Assembly (NCBI GenBank): GCA_018398585.1
Contig: JAGTTD010000008.1
Coordinates: 11,792,501-11,856,500 of the forward strand
DNA: 64,000 nucleotides
Direction of reading: 5' to 3'
Source of the DNA: Simmondsia chinensis
Taxonomy: Eukaryota; Streptophyta; Magnoliopsida; Caryophyllales; Simmondsiaceae
Both the position numbers and the translations under genes were made by a program. Shown here one piece after another: positions 33,591 to 44,978 of the stretch; the first letter of the stretch is position 1; every line of letters starts with the position of its first letter. Under the pieces are notes generated by a model that was given only the letters and a program-made list of their open reading frames with translations, ran no database searches and was not told the origin of the DNA.

Positions 33591-33839
33591 ATGCTTCTGT
33601 TTTTGGCTTTTTTTTTTCATGACAATAGAGCTCAATATGACCCATTTTACGACACTCATAACACTTAGTGTTAGATAGGTCTTTTCTTTCACTAAACTAT
33701 GGTTTATGTTTTTACTTTTTCTTGTTTTCTTGTTGTACTGGTCATCTCTAGTTTTAGATCTGGCCTTAGTCATTAGTCCTTCCCCATTATTACTATTACT
33801 AATAGAGTATTTACCATCCCTTTTCAGTTTAACAATGTT
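33591..33839 (-). pseudogene. Copia-D gag zinc-knuckle segment
   Basis: Minus-strand C-x2-C is preserved in CYECRKMGHIELYCHE (about 33625-33670), a CCHC box with standard C-x2-C-x4-H-x4-C spacing; a Lys-rich stretch lies before it. Athila-2 is inserted immediately upstream (GTACC at 33840-33844); the rest of gag is at 40611-40950. Confidence 0.7.
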
Positions 33840-33844
33840 GTACC

Positions 33845-35638
33845 TGATGCTTACTTTGCGTACGTATTAGCAAGTGCACTAAGTTGTATCAAGTAATACA
33901 GAGTGAGTAGAGTATCGTTCCCACAAGGATTGTTATTGAGCGAGTACCAAAATTAGTAGCTTCAACACTATTTGCAAGACCGAAAATTGAGATTTTGATA
34001 TGAAATAAAATAAAATAAAATAAAACAAATTTCGTTTACTGATTTTTATCTAAGGGTTACTGATTTTGTTTTGTGGTTTTTATGATTTAATAAGATCCAA
34101 GGTATCTGATTTCACCTAATTCCATCAATACGCCTTTCTATTCTTGATATTCAAGTTGTTATTACGTGTTGATAGTCGAAAATCCTAATTTCCTAAATAT
34201 TCTCTCTCGAGCAACATTTAGCATGCTCTTTTACATATTAACCCATCACTTACGTGCATGAATTTAAATAAGAAAAGAGTTTTTAAATATCTATGATTTT
34301 CACTTAAAAGCCACACAAAATTGTGTTAATCTCTCTCGAGCATTCGCTCAATTTGTGGTGCTTATCACCTTAGCAATCATCATAAATCTCCTCTTGGACT
34401 CATTATGAATCATTATAGGCCTTAAATGGTGATCAATTAAAACTTATGAACAATGATAAACACTTCAACAACGCATAGCAAAACATTGAATACGTTGAAT
34501 TAGAAAAGAGTGTATATTACAACTTAGGCTAGATCATAGCTTTGGAATAACAAAATTAGTTCACAATAAATATAATATAAAGTATAGCTAAGACAAAATT
34601 CATGAACTTAAAGATGAGAAGGATAGAAAAGAACTTGAAAATGCAAAATTACAAACCAAACTTCTTCTTTTTTTCTCCTTCTTTCTTCCTACGAATTTCT
34701 ACCCTTTTTCTTTACTTTATATTTGATTTTTCTTGATTGAATGCTGATAAAATACCTCCAAGCATCCCTATTTATAGTATTTTAGGTTGGGATTACTTAA
34801 AATAAAACCTCATTGCACCCACTTCCTGCTCCTTGCCATCCAGTTCTGCAGATTTCAACAAGTTGCTGATTTTTTCAATTTTTTCTTGCTTTGCACCACC
34901 CAAAATCCATCTTGACATCATCTTGGACATTTTAATGAATTTTTTAAGTCATCCTTGAATTTTATTTATTCCGTTTTTCACCCAAAATTGCAAGTTGAAG
35001 TAAATTGTGCAGGCTTGTGTTCATTTTCTGCAACTAGCTATTCTTTGTTCTTTTTCTTCAATTTTTTCAAACTTTGGCCTCCCAAAATCAGTCTTAACAT
35101 CAAATTGAAGATGTTATTGAAGTTTACAAGAGGTTCTTTTACTTGATTCGTCCATTTTGCCACCCAAAATTACAAGTTGAAATGAATTGTGCAAGCTGGT
35201 CCTCATTTTCTGCATTGTTGTTGTTCTTGCTTCTTTTTTTTCAGATTTTTGAGCTTAGCATCACCTAAATTCAGAGCTTACCTCAAATTGAACTTGTTAA
35301 TGTTTCATTTAATCAATCCTTGCTCCTGATTTGTGCATTTTGCTGCCCATTTTTGCAAGTTGAATTGAATTGTGCATGAACTTGGTGATTTCTTGCCAAA
35401 ACTTGTATTTTGATTGATTTAGCTCATCTTTATGCTTTTTTTTTATGTATCTTGCATTCAAATATTGATGTTGATGATAAAACCTAGCAAGATTTAGCAT
35501 AAAATAAGTGTTTTTACAAGAAAATGGCAATATGAACGAAAAAGAGCGAAACCGAGCAAAAGCAATAAAAATTTGATGTAAAATGGTTAAAAATGAATCA
35601 AAATGATAAAAATAATTATATACTAAATTTGACCTATA
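33845..35638 (-). mobile_element. Athila-2 3' LTR
   Basis: Plus-strand TGATGCTTACTTTGCG to gacctata, 1794 bp, one base longer than its partner. It contains ~183 bp tandem repeats (gcaagttgaa at about 34990, 35172 and 35355) and a short AAAAT run at 34005-34025. Confidence 0.85.
34860..35400 (-). repeat. Tandem repeats in Athila-2 3' LTR
   Basis: Units of about 179-186 bp marked by cccaaaattgcaagttgaa...aattgtgca at about 34983, 35161 and 35347, with a weaker unit near 34860. Homologous to 17490-18040 on the opposite strand and to the partner LTR at 39950-40360. Confidence 0.75.
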
Positions 35639-35658
35639 AAAATACCCCCAAACTTAAA
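35639..35658 (-). other. Polypurine tract of Athila-2
   Basis: Minus-strand AAGTTTGGGGGTATTTT adjoins the 3' LTR. It is identical over AAGTTTGGGGGTATTTT to the tract before the Athila-1 LTR at 17222-17238. Confidence 0.8.
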
Positions 35659-37630
35659 TCTTGCTCGTCCTCGAGCAAAGCTAAATCTTGAAGCATAGGA
35701 TCTCATGCCTATTCGAAATTTTTCCACAATTCAAAGCAGGTGCACTCCAAATTAGTGAAGAATAACTGAGGCTCAAAGTTCAAGGATCTAAAGGAAAAAC
35801 CATCTTTGCAAGGAAAAATCTGTCAATTACCTAGGTAACTGAATTCAAAAGTTAGCTAAGCAAATTAAGTTTAACCGTCATTTCTAATCTCAAGATATTC
35901 AAACCGAATGGAGGATAAAAATCATGCCACTCATAACAGCCAAAACTAAGTATTTGCGCCATTTTTTTCTCTCCTTTTTTCCGGAGGAATTTATTTGCTC
36001 AAGTCAATTTTGGCTCATGAGTATATCTTCAGTGAGCATCAAGCTCCGACTCCTGGGCGATGACCCATAAGTAAGAGAAGCCACCACTGAGATGCCTTCA
36101 TTATGACTTCCTGAGTGTATCTTCGGTGAGAATCAACCTCCGACTCCTGGCCGATGACCCATAAGTAAGAGAAGCCACCGTTGAGATGTCCTCATAATGG
36201 GTAGCACATATCTTAAAATGTTTATAAATAGGATAGCAGTGCTAGAGACGATTTCCTCTCCTATTTTTTTCTCTTTTTTTTTTTTTTTGTTTTTTTGATG
36301 CTTGGTTCCTTATTAACTTTCTAAGTAACCCTTGCAGTGAGCTTTCAATGCAGGAACTCCCGTTCTAGTTGGCCCAAGGTACGAAGTGTAAAAACACCCC
36401 TACAGATCTACTTGCTCGAGGTACGAAGGCACAAAACCATCACACCGTAGCACATATCCAAATGCTAGACATTTTTAACAGGATAACGGTGCTTAGTGAT
36501 TCTCTCCCTCTATTTTTATTATATTTTTCTTTTATTTAGACTTAGGCATAACTCTTCAAAATTTATTATGTAAATGATAATCTTAATGCAATCTATTCAA
36601 TTTTGAGCATCTTTTAATCAAAAAGAAAAGTAAAACAATCATGCTAACTAATGAAGTCAAATACCATGGTTTTATCAAGATAGTACCTTAGAGTAGATCG
36701 TGTTTTGCAATTAGAACACAAAAACAATTGATTATACGATTGTTCAAATCTAATTAAAGTGAACAAGCTAAAAAGAGTAGAAAAATTGCCTACAACGCAT
36801 GATGATAAGGTTTTTTTTTTTTTAATTTTAAAAAGACTCATGATCAAAACTGTAAGAAATAGACAATCTTTTTGTTGGCCGACACTATTTAAATCCCCAT
36901 ACAAAGGCTTTAAACTCTGGGAGGCACTAAATCCGACCCTAAAAGACAAACAAGAAAACCTTTTGAAAAAAAAAAATTTGTTAAAAAAAAATTTGTTTAA
37001 AATTTTTAAAAGTTTTCTATCCCACCCCCAAACTTAGAGTTAACATTGTTCTTAATGTTAAAAGAACTAAAAAGATTAAGTGGGCGAGAGATACGTCCCA
37101 GGTTTGAGGATTGCTTGTTGATGGTGTATGTTGACATCTTGCTATCCCCAAACTTGTTATAAAATACCTGTTTAAACAAAAATATACATAAACATGAGAC
37201 AATTAAAAATAATGAAAGGAGAAATAAGATAAACAAGGATAGAAACACTAGGGTTGCCTCCTAAGAAGAGCTTTTGGTTATAGTCGTTCGCTCAACTCTT
37301 TAAGTGGATCTATCCCGTACCTTGAAGGAGAATATAGTTTCCACCATCCACCCACAATGACCATTTTTTTCCATGGATCTTCCTTGTTCCCTCCATTACA
37401 GAACTACCTCCGCCTTCTCTAATTTTAAGATCCTTGAGCCTAGTTTGCCACAACCTGGATTTTCTTTTCAGATCTTTTCTACAATTCCTCTACGAGGCAT
37501 CCATAGTTTCGAAAATCTCTAACCATATCAAATAAGCTTGAGATTCTATTTCAATGACTAGCAGCGGTGGATCGGTAAAGATAGGTTTGGTCCTTGGTGG
37601 TGATGAGTCGATTAAGGGAATTATGTCACA
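35659..37630 (-). other. Athila-2 post-pol region
   Basis: Minus-strand counterpart of 15369-17221. It has a decayed frame with KIHGKKWSLWVDGGN (37340-37385), the LGGNP post-pol block (about 37245-37265), a two-unit version of the 100 bp repeat at 36010-36190, a T-run at 36264-36290 and otherwise no frame. Two shorter related segments with gaggtacgaa occur near 36380 and 36420. Confidence 0.6.
36010..36190 (-). repeat. Two-unit version of the 100 bp Athila tandem repeat
   Basis: Two units on the minus strand, each with ttgatgctcaccg/gattctcaccg, cgactcctgg, cgatgacccataagtaagag and aagccacc. Same unit as 16555-16850, one copy fewer. Confidence 0.75.
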
Positions 37631-38334
37631 TTAAGGTGGATCTTTTAATGTGTCTTTATCCCTCAATGGTATGGCGTTAGTTTGCTTCCCTAGGTCGGTG
37701 ATGGTATTGCTGGGCAAGGAATATTTAGACCTCTCCGAAAGTTCCTCTATTGTAGTCCCTACTTGAGGTTCTTGATTTTGGATGGAGGCTCTTTGGTTCT
37801 TTAATTCACTCACGGTTTATATGAATTCCCTAAATGTCTCTTCTAAGTCCTTATTCTTTTCTTGAGATGGATAAGTGGGTGACCGAAATGATTCGTAATG
37901 ATTCCAAGAAGAGTCCATCCATTCTTGACTATAGGTGCTACAGTAGGGATTGTACTGGGGTTGGTTATAATCGGACATGTAGCTTTCTTGTTCAAAATCC
38001 CATGAGGAAAATCTATTGCCCAATTGACATTCCATACTAGCATGGCTACCTGCACAAAATTTGGACATGAAAGTTGAGCAGATAATGCACTAATTTCACG
38101 AATGCTCAGTTGTCTTTTTGGTACAACTTGAGGTCTCACAAAGTTCTATTGTTCAAAACCTGATAAAGAAAAGGTATTAGCCATTTGGCATTCCATACGA
38201 GCATGGTCTCCTGAACAAAATTCACATCTAGGAGCAGGAGCAGCAATCATGTCCTGAATTAGTGAAAGTTGAGCAGATAATGCACTGAATACCGCTTGAT
38301 ATTGAGGCCTCATAAAGTTGTAGCAAGCTATCAC
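37631..38334 (-). pseudogene. Athila-2 gag C-terminal region with duplicated zinc knuckle
   Basis: The minus-strand frame reads MRPQYQAVFSALSAQLS and CEFCSGDHARMECQMAN (about 38170-38240). The block then appears again: ISALSAQLSCP, KFCAGSHASMECQLGN and WDFEQESYMSDY (37930-38090). So the knuckle (C-x2-C-x3-H-x4-C), its Leu/Ser-rich lead and the FEQ tail are present twice in tandem. The end (37631-37813) is the coiled tail EPQVGTTIEELSERSKYSLP. A frameshift lies in the second copy. The N-terminal gag domain is absent: the primer site is only about 450 bases upstream. Confidence 0.75.
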
Positions 38335-38783
38335 TTTTAGCTATATTCCTCTTTTTTTATATACAAAAAAAAAAGAATAAATAAATAAATAATTTGGAGA
38401 AAGATACAATTAATGCGAAAACTTTTAAAATTATGACAATTTTTATAAACCAAATTTCTAAAAGAGTTGTAATACTAATATTTTTTAAAACTTTAAAATA
38501 ACAAATTTAACTTTTAAAACCCTAACAAAGTGAACTTATAATCAAACTAAAAATAAAAATAAAGACGAAATATAAGAAAAACAACAAAATAACACAGAAC
38601 TAACAAAAGACTTTTTTTAGGGGGTATATACGAATTTATTTATTTTTAAGAATTATCATTACAAATAAAATAAATGAATGAAAAGATATTTATATTTCAA
38701 ATTTATAAAAAATTTACAAATTATTAACAATTTCGAATTAGCACCAAAACTAGTTGTTATTGATATCACTCAAATAGAGACAA

Positions 38784-38800
38784 TCCCCGGCAAGCTCCAA
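38784..38800 (-). other. Primer binding site, tRNA-Asp type (Athila-2)
   Basis: Minus-strand TTGGAGCTTGCCGGGGA starts a few bases inside the 5' LTR. It is a worn form of TGGCGCCGTTGCCGGGGA, the complement of a plant tRNA-Asp 3' end and the usual Athila primer site. Confidence 0.7.
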
Positions 38801-38815
38801 AAACTTGATGTTTAC

Positions 38816-40608
38816 TTTGCGCATGCATTAGCAATTGCACTAAGTCATATCAAGTAATACCGAGTGAGTAGAGTATCATTCCCACGAGAATTGTTATTGA
38901 GCAAGTACCGAAATTAGTAGCTTCAAAACTATTTGAAAGACCGAAAATTGAGATTTTGATATGAAATAAAATAAAACAAAAGGAAACAATTTTTTTTTAC
39001 TGATTTTTATCTAAGGGATACTGATTTTTTTTTTTTATTGTGGTTTCTATGATTTAATGAGATCCAAGTTATCCTATTTCATCTAGTTGTATCAATACGC
39101 ATTTCTATTCTCGATATTCAAGTTGTTATTACGTGTTGATGGTTGACAACCCTAACTTACTAAATATTCTATCTCAAGCAACATTTAGCATGCTCTTTTA
39201 CATATTAACCCATCATTCTCATGCATGAAAATAAGAAAAGAGTTTTTAAAGATCTATGATTTTCACTTAAAAACCACACAAATCAAGCTAATCTCTCTCA
39301 CGCATTCGCTCAATTTGTGGTGCTTATAACCTTTGAAATCATCATAAATCTCCTCTCAGACTCATTATGAATCATTATAGGCCTTAAATGGAGATCAAGC
39401 ATTTAAAACTCATGAAGAACAATGACAAATACTTCAAGAACGCAATAGCAAAACATTGAATGCGTTGAATTAGAAAAGAGCGCATATTACAACTTAGGCT
39501 ACATCGTAGCCCGGGAATAACAAAATTAGTACATGAAAAATATAATATAAGTTATAATTAAGACCAAATTCATGAACTTAACGATGAGAAGGATCGAAAA
39601 GAACTCGAAAATGCAAAATGACAAACCAAACATCTTCTTTTCTTCTCCTTCTTTCTTCCTACAAATTTCTACCTTATTTCTTTACTTTGTATTTGATTTT
39701 TCTGGATTAAATGATGATAAAATACCCACCAAGAATCCCTATTTATAGTATTTGGGGTTGGAATTGCTTAAAATAGTACCTCAGTGCACCTCCTTCCTAC
39801 CCCTTGCCACCCAGTTTTGCAGATTTCAACAAGTTGCTGATTTTTTTCATTTTTTTCTTGCTTTGCACCCCCAAAAATCTGTCTTGACATCATCTTGGAC
39901 ATTTTAGTGAATCATTTAAGTCATCCTTGCATTTTATTTGTTCATTTTTCCCCCCACAATTGCAAGTTGAAGTGAATTGTGCAGGCTTGTGTTCATTTTC
40001 GGCAACTTGCTATTCTACGATATTTTTCTTCAATTTTTTCTAGCTTTGGCCTCCCAAAATTAGTCTTAACATCAAATTGAACATATTATTGAAGTATACA
40101 AGACGTTCTTCACTGGATTCGTGCATTTTGCCACCCCAAATTGCAAGATGAAGTGAATTGTGCAGGTTGGTTTTCATTCTCTGCGTTGTTGTTGTTCTTG
40201 CTGTTTGTCTTCAGATTTTTGAGCTTAGCACCACCTAAATTCAGAGTTTACATCAACTTGGACATTTTAATGTTTTTTTAATCAATCCTTGCTCTTAATT
40301 TGTGCATTTTGCTACCCACATTTGCAAGTTGATTTGAATTGTGCATGAACTTGGTGATTTCTTGCTAACACTAGTACTTTGATTGATTTAGCTTATTTTT
40401 ATGCTTTTGTTTGATGTATCTTGCATTCAAATATTGATTTTGATGATAAAACCTAGCAAAATTTAGCATAAAATTAGTGGTTTTGCAAGAAAACGACAAT
40501 ATGAGCAAAAAAGAGCGAAACCGAGCAAAAGCGGTAAAAATTTGATGTAAAATGGTTTAAAATGAATCAAAATGATAAAAATAAGTATATACTAAATTAG
40601 ACCTATTA
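38816..40608 (-). mobile_element. Athila-2 5' LTR
   Basis: 1793 bp, TGATGTTTACTTTGCG to agacctatta (the terminal CA pair is mutated to TA on the element's TG end). Aligns throughout with 33845-35638, including the tandem repeats at 39950-40360. Confidence 0.85.
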
Positions 40609-40610
40609 GT

Positions 40611-40950
40611 ACCTTAAATCATTCTTAACCTTAGTTAATGATATAGTCTTTCTACCATATCTAAGGGTATCCTTAAATGACCTTAAGAATTTAGGTAAAG
40701 ATCCCAAAACAATGACTGCTTGAACCTCAAGAGCTACTTCTACTTTAAGGATAGTTAGGTCACTTAAAACCCTATGGAACTCATCAATGTTGTCCTCTAA
40801 TAGCTTTTTGTCAATTTTAAATGTATAGAACCATTCCATGTATAAAACTCTATTAGCAAACGATTTTAAGGAATAAAATTTCTCTAACTTAACCCACACG
40901 GCTGTGGCACTTGTTTCACCGCAAACTTTAGGAAGAAAAAAGTTGTGCAT
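40611..40950 (-). pseudogene. Copia-D gag, N-terminal/central domain
   Basis: A 114-codon minus-strand frame: AVWVKLEKFYSLKSFANR, LEDNIDEFHRVLSDL, VIVLGSLPKFLRSFKDTL and YGRKTISLTKVKNDL. This is the UBN2-type copia gag core (W-x-x-L-E-x-x-Y...L-x-x-L-x-x-F-x-x-x...L-P). The downstream part continues at 33839 after Athila-2. This piece has no internal stop. Confidence 0.85.
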
Positions 40951-42343
40951 GTTCGATTTTGGGGGTAGTGTGCTTCAATTTTAGAGTTTCGTATTTTTGC
41001 CCAATCCCACGTAGAAAATCTAGAGGAGACTCTAGTTTACATATCCCCATATTATTACTTGGTAAAGTCTTGAGGTGCCTAGAGTGAGTTTTTTGAACAA
41101 CATGCGCGTGCGCATGCCTGCCCTGCCTTCCGCCGCTAGCCATCGTGTCGCGATGTGGTGTGGACTTTTTCTAACCAGACTTTTATCTTTATGATGCGTG
41201 TATTTGTTTAAAGTTGTCGTAACCCAACTCATGGTTAATTCCTGTTGTTGGCTGTGTCTTCTTTAATTGGCCTTGAGGAGTTGTCCATAATCCAGTCTAA
41301 AGGGTCAAGGCTCAAGGCTATAAGCTCAAGCTCGAGTATACATTTTGACCGAGTTAATTTTTGCTTTTTTATAACTGTTTTGCCACAATTGACCGGATTT
41401 TTCGGCTCCCCCATATCCACCACTTTCCTTATTTGAAGCAGATTCTTTGCCATGATCCTTCCCTTAACGTAGGAGCGATTCACTTTATAAATATGGTCCC
41501 TTAAGGTTTTGTCAAACACGTGGAAATACAAAAAAATAAAAAATAAAAAATAAATATTTCATATATTTCTTACTCTTCTTCACTTATTTCTTTTTCTCTT
41601 CTCTCCTGCGTTACTGAGTAAGTGGGGGCATGCACCAACCCATCTTCCCGAAGTGCAATGCTGAGGTGGATGCTATGTTAACCCTAGGAGTCGGAGTATC
41701 ATTCGTCTCACTGTATTTCTGTAGGGGCATAAACGAGTTAGGGCAGTGGATCTCCATGACCGACAATTCTTCAGTCATTTCGTTACTCTAACCTTCATCT
41801 TATTCATACTTTCATTTAGTTATGGAAATTTCTTTATTCACTTCCCAACTAAAGCTCGAAACTTATATTGCTCAAATCTGGGATTGGTTCGGTTTTTCTC
41901 AAGTCTAATTCTTTTGATTATAAACATGATTATGTGAAAGTTTAAGGTTAAATACTATGGTGATATAAGTCATTCATATCAAGATTGGATATATCCAAAG
42001 GTCAGTATATTTCTCACTTAAACTAAACTTAAGTTTCTTGAGTTCCTTTGTTTATCATGAGTTTGTATTGTGATTGCTCAGTGTTCCCATATTTTTCTAA
42101 CAGTGTAAACATAGTAAGATGTTACCACGAGCTACCGCCCTAATGTTTGCCTTCTCCTTGTCTGAAAGACCAACTGGCTTATCCTTTTTTGGTAGTAACA
42201 TTGAACTTGCCCCAACAGAAATAGGAAGGCTCTGATCTTGAACCTTCTAGAGCTCAAAATTGTTCCTACCGTTGAACTTTTTATGTCCTATTTAGCAAAA
42301 GCCATCTCAAGAATCTTTAACACAAACAATGGCTTGATATCTC
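40951..42343 (-). other. Copia-D leader region
   Basis: It lies between gag and the 5' LTR. Short frames (41235-41531, 40928-41143) match nothing I recognise. At 42229-42237 the plus strand has ggctctgat, the core of an initiator-Met primer site, but it lies about 105 bases from the LTR edge, so either a small insertion separates them or the match is chance. Confidence 0.4.
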
Positions 42344-43312
42344 TTGTTGGTGCAATTATGTGATTTGGCTTATGTTAAATAGTTACAAATCGCGAAAATT
42401 AAAAGATTAAAATTACAATCACGAGATCTCAAAACTAGGGCAAAGAAACAATGAACACCAAGACTTTTACGAGGTTCAAACCCAAAAAAGATGGTTCTGA
42501 TCCTCAATTTCCTATTTGTAGAGTGATCTCAAATATATCGAGGATTTTTATAAGTTTACAAATGAACTACAGCATAAGAACTCAATAAAGACTCAATGCA
42601 TGGCTCCTAAGATAGAAATCTAACAATCTAACCCTAAATCAACAATGTCACTAGTAGCAAGGAACCACCATGAATCTAGGCTTTGAAGCTTGGAACCACC
42701 CTGGATTGCTCTTACAAGGAGTTAATTTAAGGGTCTCGCTCATAGAGAGTTATAGAGGTGAAATGCTGAGAGAATTTTAGGGGAGAACAAGAATCAGAAT
42801 TGCCCAAACCCTCATTTAGTCTACCTTTTGTATCCCCACCTCCTCATCCAAGTGCCACCCTCCAAACTCATTCTAAGCTGCTGATAACGCGATGATGCAC
42901 AACCCAGATTTAACAATAGAAACACAGATCCGAATACTCACTTTGCACCGCCTCTTTTGATATTGATCTTTGCATGGACGACATGTGTCCCTTAATTAAT
43001 GGAATGCAAGTATGGTGAGGCAACGGGCAGCGAGGCACAATCACGAAATAAGTACAAAACTGGCAGGGGTAGAATGGTCATTGATTAAATGAACCAAAAT
43101 TTGAAATCAGAGTGGTTTAGCTCTTAGTTTTGTACTTATTACAATATTTGCCATTACATTAGACATAATACAATACACAGCGTTTTGAGCCTTTTTTTTA
43201 ACATTAAGTGATGAATTTCATTGTTTGAAATAATCATATTATTTAGCTAGGTTCATTTTACCTAAATCTTAAATTTAGGCACGGTATAGCATATAGAAGT
43301 ACTAATTGGGAT
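42344..43312 (-). mobile_element. Copia-D 5' LTR
   Basis: Starts TGTTGGTGCAATTATG on the plus strand and aligns with 30108-31096 to about gtactaattggg. The outer edge is worn. Confidence 0.65.
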
Positions 43313-44397
43313 ACAAAATTGGCTTTATTATTCTTGTAAACCAATTTGTTTCCCTAACCATACAAAGGTAATTTTTGTCCACCATCAATTTCTCATTCCT
43401 CTTGAAGTCACTGAATATTTCAATAGGAAATCTCATATAATCGAAAACACAAATACGACAGCGCAATGTACTGAAAATCATGTGCATGATCCCCCTATCC
43501 ATTTCTCTATGCATCCATAATGCACATGGGTTATTCAATAATTTTTCTGAGAAAAGTTTATTAAATTATAACTAGGTTTTATCCCAGGATATGCACGGAT
43601 AGCATTTGCTCTTTGGTTAGTTGTGAATTTCTCCTTTAACTTAACTATTCTTATTTTAAGTTCCAAATGAATGTTCAATGTACAAATTCGCATTATAGTA
43701 AATTACGAAACTCTTTATCCAAAAGATTATAAATAAAATTGTTTGCCAATAAATTCAATGTTGTGCCCCCTTCTTGGTTTGATCTGAATAATTTGATTCG
43801 CTCCCTTACTGCGAAAGTATGCAATGATTAGTTGATGCGCATAAAATTTGGTTGACCTTCAATGATGACTTATTGGTTATGAGGATTTTCTTCTTTTTTG
43901 GAGTTCATGAGGGTGTTCCATTGGGGAGGTAATGCATCGGTGTACAGTGATGTTCTTTTTTTGGTTCTTATTGTTGATGTTGCGAGGGATGGAAATTAAG
44001 GTTGATGTTAATGTAGAAATTTGAAATTTGAAATTTTTTTTATAAAAGAAATGGTTTCAATATGAAATGCAAATTGGGGGCTTGGTTTCAACATTAGACC
44101 CAAAAAAATGAGTTTTTATTATGTAAGAATTGCATGACATAGTTTAATGGTTGAATTTGAGGAGTTTGTAACTGTTTATAACTTAAATGGGTTTCAATTA
44201 CATAACAAAAATATTCAATTTAATGATTGAATTTCATGAGCTTGTAACTGTTGCATTAATGACACATTAACTTTTCAACATTTTGTGTGATTTCATATAA
44301 TTTCAATTGTTGCATTGAACTTAAATATTTTATTTAATACATTATTTTGGAAGAGTAACATGGAAGGATGCATGATAATTTGTAAATTTTTTGGGAT
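43313..44397. other. Unannotated AT-rich DNA
   Basis: No frame above 80 codons and no recognisable repeat. It lies between the Copia-D LTR and an inverted-repeat element. Confidence 0.4.
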
Positions 44398-44405
44398 GGG
44401 GTTTT

Positions 44406-44970
44406 GCGAGTCGGTTCCGAAAATAATGCTTAAAAATAAAAAAATAAAAAAAATAATGTTGGAAAAAAAATAATTCCAAATATATTGTTGAACCGCGTTT
44501 ATAAAATGCGGTTATGGTAAACCGCGTCCAAGAAACGCCTTTCAACTAAAACAAAACCGCGTGCCCTTTTTTCACTAAACCGCATCATAAAGAAGCGGTT
44601 ATACCTCAATAAAACCGCGTCTTTATGATGTGTTTTATCTTAGCATAAACCGCGTTCTTGAGACGCGGTTTATGGGCGTTCCCCTCCCGGTGTTCCCCTC
44701 TCCTCGTTTTGTTAACGCGGTTCACTATAAAACCGCGTTTTGATAATGCGGTTCATTTCATAGTGAACCGGGTTTTCTGAATGCGGTTTATTCAAATGTA
44801 AACCGTGTTTTGTAAACGCGATTTTTGGTTATTTTAAACGCCTCACGTTGACGCGGTTTAGTATAGCCTCATTTTGTAAACGCGGTTCAACAGTAGATTT
44901 GGAATTATTTTTTTTTCAGCATTATTTTTTTAATTTTTTTATATTTCAGCATTATTTTCGGAACCGACTC
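44406..44970. mobile_element. Non-autonomous inverted-repeat DNA element with CCGCG hairpin array
   Basis: The ends are inverted over about 75 bases: gagtcggttccgaaaataatg at the left and its complement, cattattttcggaaccgactc, at the right, followed inwards by A/T-rich arms and attccaaat/atttggaat. GGGGTTTT flanks both sides (44398-44405 and 44971-44978), an 8 bp target duplication of hAT size. Between the arms are six CCGCGT and eight GCGGTT motifs in alternating orientation, about every 35 bases, separated by A/T-rich spacers. No coding capacity. Confidence 0.75.
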
Positions 44971-44978
44971 GGGGTTTT

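Larger units (their letters stand above)
33845..40608 (-). mobile_element. Athila-2: complete pol-less Athila-like element
   Basis: Two LTRs of about 1.79 kb flank a 3.2 kb internal region with a tRNA-Asp-type primer site, a gag C-terminal piece and a polypurine tract, but no protease, RT or integrase. GTACC lies directly on both sides (33840-33844 and 40609-40613), a perfect 5 bp target duplication. Inserted into Copia-D gag. Its structure matches Athila-1. Confidence 0.9.
30108..43312 (-). mobile_element. Copia-D: Ty1/copia element interrupted by Athila-2
   Basis: Direct repeats 30108-31096 and 42344-43312 match over their length (shared atgttaaa(c/t)agttacaa, gaacacca, aaaaaagatggt, ctatttgtagag). 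They enclose minus-strand RNase H, RT, integrase and gag pieces. The gag is split by a 6.76 kb nested element. Read without it, Copia-D is about 6.4 kb. Internal deletions and many stops show it is old. Confidence 0.75.

Noticed and set aside
41235..41531. 98-codon minus-strand frame as a Copia-D or host protein
   Set aside because: No retroelement or host motif recognised; lies in the leader of a decayed element.
42229..42240. ggctctgatc as Copia-D primer binding site
   Set aside because: Right sequence type and orientation but about 105 bases from the LTR edge; mentioned under the leader, not called as a site.
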